Assembly: GCA_964467615.1 (NCBI GenBank)
Contig: CAYXRK010000147.1
Location: 1 to 12,529, forward strand
Direction: 5' to 3'
DNA from: CAYXRK01 sp964467615
GTDB lineage: Bacteria > Hydrogenedentota > Hydrogenedentia > Hydrogenedentales > GCA-2746185
Length of the DNA stretch: 12,529 bases
Both the position numbers and the translations under genes were made by a program. Positions 7,209-12,529 of this stretch are shown here, piece after piece. Numbering within the stretch: position 1 is the stretch's first letter; each line of letters opens with the position of its first letter. The notes under the pieces were generated by a model. That model was not told where the DNA came from. It made no database searches and saw only the letters and a list, made by a program, of their open reading frames with translations.

Positions 7209-8060
7209 TCAGAAATTCCGAACCAGCGCTTCGCTCACTTTACCGCGGCGATCTCCCTTGCTGTTGACGTTGCGCGACGCCAAGACCTCATCGATGGTGA
7301 AATCGTCGCTATATAGCCGCACGATCAAGTCGCTCATTGAATTCGAGAGAAGTATCTTCACGCCGCTTTCGGTGAGTTCGCGGCACACTGTCGCGAGGAG
7401 GCGCTGACTGTCTTCGCCGAATCCGCCCCGGTCGTATGCCGTGAAACTCGACGTCTTCGATATCGGATGGTAGGGTGGATCGAAGTAGACCAAGTCCCCT
7501 GGCTTCGCCTGGAGCCTCACGGTTTCGAAATGGCGGTTTTCGATCTTGGCATTCTTTAGCGCGCGCGATGCCGCGCGGAGGTTGTCCTCATCGCAAATCG
7601 CCGGGTTCTTGTAGCGTCCGAAAGGGACGTTAAAAAATCCCTTGCTGTTCTCGCGATAGAGCCCGTTGTAGCCCGTCTTGTTCAAATAAATGATCCGCGC
7701 CGCGACCTCAACGGGATCGTCGGGCATCTCGAATCGCACTTCATAATAGTGGCGTTCCGAGTGCAGTGCCTTGTGCTCGTCCAACGCCGCGATGACCTCA
7801 TCCACATGAAGCTTGACGCCCTCGTACGTGGCGATGAGCGGGCCGTTGTTGTCGGATAGGTACGCCTGGCGCTCGAGCCGCCCTAGCCGCGACAACTCGA
7901 AGAACAGCGCGCCGCCCCCGAGAAACGGTTCGTGATACCGTTTGAACTCGCTGGCCGCATCCACGCGGTTGAGCAACTCCGGCAGCAATTGACGCTTGCC
8001 ACCGACCCACTTCAAGAACGGCCGCGGCGTGGCGCGTGGCCCTCGCTTTTTGGCGGTCAT
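7209..8060 (-). CDS. dam: Dam-family (class D12) DNA adenine-N6 methyltransferase
   Basis: A cytoplasmic enzyme of 283 residues that would transfer a methyl group from SAM to the N6 of adenine in a short site, GATC in the best-known members; the site here is not proven. Motif X is FLKWVGGKRQLLPEL (15-29), motif I is EPFLGGGALFFEL (44-56), the family block NKTGYNGLYRENSKGFFNVP lies at 127-146 and the catalytic DPPY is at 194-197. Two starts are possible. I prefer 8060 over 8084 because the stop of an 18-codon upstream ORF with an excellent ribosome-binding site overlaps that ATG as ATGA, while neither start has its own Shine-Dalgarno sequence. No restriction endonuclease gene is adjacent, so it looks like an orphan methylase, perhaps with a regulatory or repair role, or a remnant of a lost restriction system. 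The last codon touches that of the convergent esterase gene. Confidence 0.92.
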   Translation of the reverse strand: MTAKKRGPRATPRPFLKWVGGKRQLLPELLNRVDAASEFKRYHEPFLGGGALFFELSRLGRLERQAYLSDNNGPLIATYEGVKLHVDEVIAALDEHKALHSERHYYEVRFEMPDDPVEVAARIIYLNKTGYNGLYRENSKGFFNVPFGRYKNPAICDEDNLRAASRALKNAKIENRHFETVRLQAKPGDLVYFDPPYHPISKTSSFTAYDRGGFGEDSQRLLATVCRELTESGVKILLSNSMSDLIVRLYSDDFTIDEVLASRNVNSKGDRRGKVSEALVRNF

Positions 8061-8113
8061 AATCCGAAATACAACTCGAGCCATCTATTGAGATCACGCA
8101 ACTTGACCGCCAT
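8057..8113 (-). CDS. 18-residue leader ORF coupled to the adenine methylase
   Basis: ATG at 8113 opens a short frame encoding MAVKLRDLNRWLELYFGL, ending in TGA that overlaps the methylase start as ATGA (8060-8057). A very strong ribosome-binding site, GGGGGAGG (8128-8121), lies 7 nt upstream. That site is far better than anything in front of the methylase itself, so ribosomes probably enter here and re-initiate on the methylase. The frame stays open upstream of the ATG for about 24 codons without a clear start, so a slightly longer peptide or the remnant of a larger, interrupted gene is also possible. No function is recognised. Confidence 0.5.
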   Translation of the reverse strand: MAVKLRDLNRWLELYFGL

Positions 8114-8176
8114 CGGCAGTCCTCCCCCGACACACAGCGCGAGTATGCCCAACACTTCACGCGCCGAGCAATGCGC

Positions 8177-8320
8177 GTACAGAGTTCAACGTTCAAGGTT
8201 CAAAGTGCGACATGGAGATGGAGGGGTGCTCGGTACACGGAAATCAGTTCTCGGAGTCGCCTACCGAGTGCGGTGTACTGAGCACTGAGTACAGTGTTCC
8301 TTGGACCCTGAACTTTGAAC
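8177..8320 (+). repeat. Intergenic element with two opposed arrays of degenerate 7-bp repeats
   Basis: On the plus strand five consecutive 7-mers run from 8177 to 8211: GTACAGA, GTTCAAC, GTTCAAG, GTTCAAA, GTGCGAC. On the minus strand nine consecutive 7-mers run from 8320 to 8258: GTTCAAA, GTTCAGG, GTCCAAG, GAACACT, GTACTCA, GTGCTCA, GTACACC, GCACTCG, GTAGGCG. All begin with G and most fit GTnCnnn. The two arrays are inverted and give nested complementarity: GGTTCAAAGT (8197-8206) with ACTTTGAACC (8312-8321), a 13-bp stem GTGCTCGGTACAC (8226-8238) with GTGTACTGAGCAC (8273-8285, one G-U), and an inner CTCGG/CCGAG (8250-8254 with 8264-8268). No transposase or target duplication is seen. It fills the gap between the divergent methylase leader and the sulfatase gene. 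Confidence 0.75.
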
Positions 8321-8348
8321 CCTTGCGCTGCTTTGCTACGCTCAACCG

Positions 8349-10439
8349 ATGTTCCGCCCGAATTTCCCCCTGTTCGTTTGCGCGTTGCCGATGATGTTCG
8401 CGGCGTGTTCCTCGCCAATCGATACTTCCGCAGCGTCGCCGGTGGCTTCGCTCGACGCCAAACGCGTCGCCCTCGACAAGGAGTGGCGTGACGCATTGCG
8501 GTTCGGCGCTGACAGCCCGCCCATTCTCGATCTCGGCCCGCACGAAGCCGGGGACGCGCTTCGTCTGGGCGTGTTGCCATTCGGGGCAACGATCGAGAAC
8601 GCCCACATCGACGTCTACATCGGTGCTCGGCGGGTAAAGCGCGTGACGATACCGCAAACTCCAGAGTGGAGTGATATTCGGATCGAGGCCGCAGGGGGCC
8701 GCGACGGCGATCACTTGTTTCTCGATATGCGCAACGCAGGAACGCTGTGGCTTTCTCATTGCGAAGTCACACGGCCCAAGGACACGAGGCCTAACGTTCT
8801 CGTGTTTCTCGTCGATACCCTTCGGCGCGATCATGTCGGTTGTTACGGGTACGCTCGCGCGACGTCGCCTAACATCGACGCGCTCGCGGCCGAAAGCGTG
8901 CGGTTCGAGCGCTGCATGGCCCAGTCGTCGTGGACAAAGCCGAGCGTGGCGACGCTCCTCACCTCGACGTGGCCGCAGGTGCACGGCGCGGAGGATCGGC
9001 CCGATGTCATGCGGCAGGATCTGCCCACGCTCGCGAAGGCCCTCGAACGCGCGGGCTACAACACGCAGGCCTTCTTTACCAACATCAATGTGCTCCCGCT
9101 TTGGGGATTCGGAAACGAGTTCGCCCGCTGCGTCGATGTCGATTCCACCGAGTGGCAAACAGCGGACGACGCCAGACCCATCGATGCGGCCATCGACGCC
9201 ATCCACAACGCAAAAGGCCGGCCGTGGTTTCTCTACGTCCACACGATGGGCCCGCACGACCCCTACGCGCCGCCCGCCCCGTATGACGTGAAATTCGCAT
9301 CGGACATCTCCGGACTCTCCGAAAAAGAGGCGAAAGTCCGCCGCAGCATGGATCGATACGACGGCGAGATCGCCAACACGGACGCGCAATTCGGCCGCCT
9401 AATCCAAATGTTGAAGGACGAGCGCCTCTACGACAACACGCTTATTGTCGTTGTTTCGGATCACGGCGAGGAGTTCCTCGATCATGGCGGCGAATTCCAC
9501 GCGCGCACGCTGTACGAGGAAGTCGTCGGCGTGCCGCTCATCGTCAAGCCGCCTCTCGCCTCGCCGGGTGCGGCCGTCGTGCCCGGACTTGTTCGTGTGA
9601 TCGACATCGCGCCCACGATTCTCGAACTCGTCGGCGCAGAGGCCGAGCCGCGATTCCAGGGCGAATCGTTCGCCGTCATGATGCGCGATCCTACTCTTGA
9701 TAGTCGCACTGGCTTCGCCTCGCTGTTTGACGAAGCCATCAGCATGCGCGCCGCCGCAACTACACGCTACAAGTTTATCGATGATCGTGTCGCGGCGAAA
9801 CGCGAATGGTTCGATCTTGTGAGTGATCCGCACGAACGCCAGCCGATATTCGTCGCGCCACCGGAAGGCGCGCCGCTCGAGCGCTTTGCCGCGCGCGTCG
9901 CGGGTATCGGCGCGGAGGGGCTGCACGTGCTGATCACGTGCGGCGACAACCAGCCCCGCAAGGTCAGCGGGCGCGTCGAGTCGGCCGGTCTGCGCGGATA
10001 CGAGTTTCACTACTACGAATGGAAGGGTAGCGCGACGCGCGACGGTGATTCCGTTACGTTCTCGATACACACACAGGACCCACAAGACCACGCCCTCGAG
10101 CGCGACGTTTGGCACAACGAGCGCGCGGAGCAAGACCACGCCCGCCTCGTCGCGCGAATCGACCCGGCGAAACCCGTCAAACTGACCATCACAGTCGACG
10201 GCGGACCCATAGACATCGGCCGAGTCCACCTCGGGGCGAACGCTGCGCACGCGCCCCTGGACCACGCGGCTCTCGCGCCGTTGGATATTGTCGCGAGGGC
10301 TGACGCCTTTGACCCCGCGGCCTTGCCGCGAGAATTCGGCGTCTACGTCTGGTACGTACCGCCCGCCGATACGCGCGACATCGAGCAACTCGACGACGCG
10401 ACGCGCGAGGCGCTGCGGGGTCTGGGCTACTTGCAGTAG
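8349..10439 (+). CDS. Sulfatase-superfamily lipoprotein with threonine at the nucleophile position
   Basis: A 696-residue protein of the sulfatase / alkaline phosphatase superfamily (PF00884-like). The N-terminus (MFRPNFPLFVCALPMMFAAC) looks like a lipoprotein signal with a slightly atypical lipobox FAAC, so surface or periplasmic anchoring is likely. Residues about 30-145 form an extra, probably beta-rich domain. The hydrolase core starts at RPNVLVFLVDTLRRDHVG, with metal-binding D156 and nearby D161, then SWTKPSVATLLTS, where T196 occupies the place of the Cys/Ser that becomes formylglycine in true sulfatases, and SDHGEEFLDHGGEFH with D371 and H372. Lacking Cys or Ser, it may be a phosphatase- or transferase-like enzyme rather than a classical sulfatase. 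A further domain of about 150 residues follows, ending in LDDATREALRGLGYLQ, a tail common in such proteins of Planctomycetes and similar bacteria. No clear ribosome-binding site precedes the ATG at 8349. Confidence 0.85.
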   Translation: MFRPNFPLFVCALPMMFAACSSPIDTSAASPVASLDAKRVALDKEWRDALRFGADSPPILDLGPHEAGDALRLGVLPFGATIENAHIDVYIGARRVKRVTIPQTPEWSDIRIEAAGGRDGDHLFLDMRNAGTLWLSHCEVTRPKDTRPNVLVFLVDTLRRDHVGCYGYARATSPNIDALAAESVRFERCMAQSSWTKPSVATLLTSTWPQVHGAEDRPDVMRQDLPTLAKALERAGYNTQAFFTNINVLPLWGFGNEFARCVDVDSTEWQTADDARPIDAAIDAIHNAKGRPWFLYVHTMGPHDPYAPPAPYDVKFASDISGLSEKEAKVRRSMDRYDGEIANTDAQFGRLIQMLKDERLYDNTLIVVVSDHGEEFLDHGGEFHARTLYEEVVGVPLIVKPPLASPGAAVVPGLVRVIDIAPTILELVGAEAEPRFQGESFAVMMRDPTLDSRTGFASLFDEAISMRAAATTRYKFIDDRVAAKREWFDLVSDPHERQPIFVAPPEGAPLERFAARVAGIGAEGLHVLITCGDNQPRKVSGRVESAGLRGYEFHYYEWKGSATRDGDSVTFSIHTQDPQDHALERDVWHNERAEQDHARLVARIDPAKPVKLTITVDGGPIDIGRVHLGANAAHAPLDHAALAPLDIVARADAFDPAALPREFGVYVWYVPPADTRDIEQLDDATREALRGLGYLQ

Positions 10440-10493
10440 CCTGGCCATGCCTCATTCCATCGGCGTGAATGATCGTGTACGCTCTCGCGCACG

Positions 10494-11156
10494 ATGTTAT
10501 GGGACGTCAATAACCCGCGCGCGTACAACAACCGCATGGGCCGCTACAAGACCCAGGCCGAGTGGGAGTTTATTCAACGCCACTTGCCGGATCGTCCGCT
10601 TCGCATCCTCGATATCGGCGGATCGAGCGGACGTTTCGCCCTGCCACTCGCGGAACTCGGCCATCACGTGACGGTCATTGACATCGCCGAAAACGCGCTT
10701 GCGATTCTACGCGAGAAGGGCCACCCTAACATCGCGGTGCATTGCGGCGATGTGCTCCAGTTCGAACCGGACTTTAAGTTCGACGCCGCACTCGCGATTG
10801 AGTCCGCCGTCTACATCAACTTGCCCTGGCTACTGGCCAAGGTCAACTCGCTTCTAGCCGGCGGCGCGCCGTTTCTGTTCACGCACCTCAACCGCGCAAG
10901 CTGGCGCTACTTCGCGCAAGGGCTGCTCAACCGCGGCGCGACGCGCTACCCCATCTACACGCCTTCCGAATTGCGCGTGATGATCGAAGCAGCCAACTTC
11001 CGCGTGGAAGCCGTCATGGGTTTCGTCTGGATGCCCTTCCGCTTCAACTCAAACTCCCCTCTGGTATCCGTATTCGCCGCTGCGGAACGCGTCCTCGGCC
11101 TGCGCCGCTGGATTCACCAAAGCCCCTGGCTGTTTTATGCAGCGCGCAAGCGGTGA
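10494..11156 (+). CDS. Class I SAM-dependent methyltransferase, substrate unknown
   Basis: A 220-residue cytoplasmic protein with a Rossmann-type SAM-binding core. Motif I is ILDIGGSSGRFALPLAELG (38-56), an acidic residue ends the second strand in VTVIDIAENAL (D63), motif III is HCGDVLQF (83-90) and a motif-IV-like strand is FDAALAIESAVYI. The C-terminal part has an IYTPSELRVMIEAANFRVEAV block, typical of UbiG- or SmtA-like small-molecule methyltransferases, followed by a short arginine- and tryptophan-rich tail. The substrate cannot be deduced. It starts 54 nt after the sulfatase-like gene on the same strand and may be cotranscribed with it. There is no evident Shine-Dalgarno sequence before the ATG at 10494. 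Confidence 0.88.
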   Translation: MLWDVNNPRAYNNRMGRYKTQAEWEFIQRHLPDRPLRILDIGGSSGRFALPLAELGHHVTVIDIAENALAILREKGHPNIAVHCGDVLQFEPDFKFDAALAIESAVYINLPWLLAKVNSLLAGGAPFLFTHLNRASWRYFAQGLLNRGATRYPIYTPSELRVMIEAANFRVEAVMGFVWMPFRFNSNSPLVSVFAAAERVLGLRRWIHQSPWLFYAARKR

Positions 11157-11271
11157 TGGGTCGCCGCGGCGTCACGTAGCCTTCGATCGCTGGCCTGTCC
11201 GAATAATCGAGATATGATTACTTGCCGCTTCCGTTAGTTTGTTGTAGGCTCTTGGGGGTGATGTTGCCGCC

Positions 11272-12529
11272 ATGAAACGCCGAGAATTTCTGAAGTCCGC
11301 CTCTGCCGCCACGCTTGGCGCGCTTGCTGCGGGCTATCCCAGGGCGGTCTGCGCCCAGGATGCGCCGGAATCCATCGTCCCGCGCGCGGACACGCTGATC
11401 GTCCTGTGGATGGGCGGCGGAATGGCGCACACCGAGACGTTCGACCCGAAGCGGTTCACCGCGTACGAACCCGGCCTCGATTCGAACCGCGTCCTCAGCA
11501 CGTTCAATCCGATCGACACGGCTGTCGACGGTGTCCAGATTTCGGAAGGGCTTGAAAACGTCGCGCGCGTCCTTGATCGCGGCACGCTCATCCGCACGTA
11601 TCAGGCCGCCGACCTCGGCTTCATCCTGCACTCGCGCCACCAGTTCCATTGGCACACCGGCTACACGCCGCCACAGACCGTCGCCGCGCCACACATTGGC
11701 TCCGTCATCGCGCGCACGCTCGGCCCGAACAACCCCAACGTGCCGGCGTTCGTCAACATCGGCCAACGGCTTGACGTGGGCGAAGGCGAAGAACTCAAAT
11801 CGTTTCAGACGGCGGGCTTCCTCGGCACTGAGTTCGGCCCGTTCAACATTCCGTTCCCTGAAGATGCCGCGGCCAGCGTGCGTCCACCGGGCGGCATGAC
11901 GCAATCGCGCTTCCAGAACCGCGAGAAGATGTACCGCAAGCTCGCCGATGCGGGCCCCATCGGCCAGCACGGCAGCGACTACCAAAAGGAATCGCTGCTC
12001 CGCTCGATGGAAAACGCCTACCGCCTGCTTAACTCGCCCGCCGCGCGCGCCTTCGATCTGAGCGACGAGCCGAAAGAGATTTACGACATCTACAACACTG
12101 GCCGCTTCGGCCAGGGCTGTCTGCTCGCGCGGCGCCTCTGCGAACAAGGCGCGCGCTACATCGAAGTCACGACGGAGTACGTCCCCTTTGAATTTTGGGA
12201 CACGCACGAGAACGGCCACGAACGCCTCATCGGCATGAAGCAAACGATCGACCGCCCCATCGCGCAACTCGTCCTCGACCTCGAAGCGCGCGGCCTGCTC
12301 GACCGCACGCTCATCGTCCTCGCGAGCGAATTTAGCCGCGACATGATGACCGAAGGCCGGCCCGAGAACCCCGTCGAGAACCAGGTCGAAGTGCCCGAAG
12401 TCATCCAAGAGACCAAACACTACGGCATGCACCGGCACTTCACCGACGCGGGTAGCGTGTTGCTGTTCGGCGGCGGTATCAAACGCGGAAACGTTCACGG
12501 CAAGACCGCCGACGAACGCCCCTGCCGCA
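11272..12529 (+). CDS. Tat-exported DUF1501 protein (3' end cut by window edge)
   Basis: At least 419 residues are visible, and the frame is open at the window edge. The N-terminus MKRREFLKSASAATLGALAA is a twin-arginine signal (RREFLK motif) followed by AVCA-Q as probable cleavage site, so the folded protein is exported. The body fits DUF1501, a branch of the alkaline phosphatase / sulfatase superfamily abundant in Planctomycetes: TLIVLWMGGGMAHTETFDPK near the start, GQGCLLARRLCEQGARYIEV in the middle, DRTLIVLASEFSR and, near the edge, HRHFTDAGSVLLFGGGIKRG. The biochemical role of the family is not established; members are often paired with DUF1549/DUF1553 cytochrome-type proteins, but no such partner lies in the window. 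A G-run (11254-11258) 13 nt before the ATG is a poor ribosome-binding site. A TATGAT at 11213-11218 could be a -10 box, without a good -35. Confidence 0.9.
   Translation, partial: MKRREFLKSASAATLGALAAGYPRAVCAQDAPESIVPRADTLIVLWMGGGMAHTETFDPKRFTAYEPGLDSNRVLSTFNPIDTAVDGVQISEGLENVARVLDRGTLIRTYQAADLGFILHSRHQFHWHTGYTPPQTVAAPHIGSVIARTLGPNNPNVPAFVNIGQRLDVGEGEELKSFQTAGFLGTEFGPFNIPFPEDAAASVRPPGGMTQSRFQNREKMYRKLADAGPIGQHGSDYQKESLLRSMENAYRLLNSPAARAFDLSDEPKEIYDIYNTGRFGQGCLLARRLCEQGARYIEVTTEYVPFEFWDTHENGHERLIGMKQTIDRPIAQLVLDLEARGLLDRTLIVLASEFSRDMMTEGRPENPVENQVEVPEVIQETKHYGMHRHFTDAGSVLLFGGGIKRGNVHGKTADERPCR

Noticed and set aside
8177..8320. CRISPR array or insertion sequence
   Set aside because: Repeats are only 7 bp with no unique spacers, no cas genes are present, and there is no transposase ORF or target-site duplication.
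9399..10448. Minus-strand open frame of 349 codons opposite the sulfatase-like gene
   Set aside because: It is the antisense shadow of a well-supported gene, with no domain, ribosome-binding site or sensible composition.
11157..11185. Terminator after the methyltransferase gene (GTGA...TCAC around a GC-rich core)
   Set aside because: The pairing is short and imperfect and no T-tract follows.
11218..12498. Long minus-strand open frame of 426 codons opposite the DUF1501 gene
   Set aside because: It mirrors the plus-strand gene in a GC-rich region, has an arginine-, alanine- and valine-rich composition with no recognisable domain, and the plus strand shows a clear Tat signal and DUF1501 motifs.

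Overview
The window comes from a GC-rich bacterial chromosome. Several gene families in it are typical of Planctomycetes and related or similar groups, including the candidate phylum Hydrogenedentes: a secreted DUF1080 (concanavalin-like) protein, a Tat-exported DUF1501 protein, a sulfatase-like lipoprotein ending in the common LGYL-type tail, a fused SecDF, and a small 'regulatory-like' beta domain of the kind common in planctomycete secreted proteins. This placement is inferred from gene content only; there is no rRNA or other marker here to settle it.

Layout. Positions 1-1211 hold a minus-strand pair, a superoxide dismutase gene followed 2 nt later by a secreted DUF1080 gene that runs off the left edge. 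Positions 1212-1661 form a 450-bp intergenic region that is far from empty. It carries a promoter for the dismutase, and upstream of that an independent minus-strand transcription unit of about 150 nt with a near-consensus extended -10 promoter and a textbook intrinsic terminator. I read this as a small RNA gene. Positions 1662-5925 hold the plus-strand cluster tgt - yajC - secDF, the tRNA-queuosine and protein-export cluster known from many bacteria, here with secD and secF fused. Positions 6024-7208 encode a secreted alpha/beta-hydrolase (esterase type) with an unusual C-terminal beta domain. It converges without any gap on a minus-strand Dam-family adenine methylase (7209-8060), which is preceded by an 18-codon leader ORF overlapping its start codon. 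Positions 8177-8320 hold a structured intergenic element made of degenerate 7-bp repeats in two opposed arrays. Positions 8349-11156 encode a sulfatase-superfamily lipoprotein and a class I methyltransferase. From 11272 to the right edge is a Tat-exported DUF1501 protein, cut by the window.

How it fits together. Most non-housekeeping genes (DUF1080, esterase, sulfatase-like, DUF1501) encode exported proteins of the type used by these lineages on complex organic matter, and they surround the Sec export genes. No mobile element, CRISPR array, tRNA or rRNA was seen. The most interesting non-coding items are the putative sRNA next to the dismutase gene (it carries an 8-nt perfect complement of the dismutase ribosome-binding site), the heptamer repeat element, and the leader ORF of the methylase.
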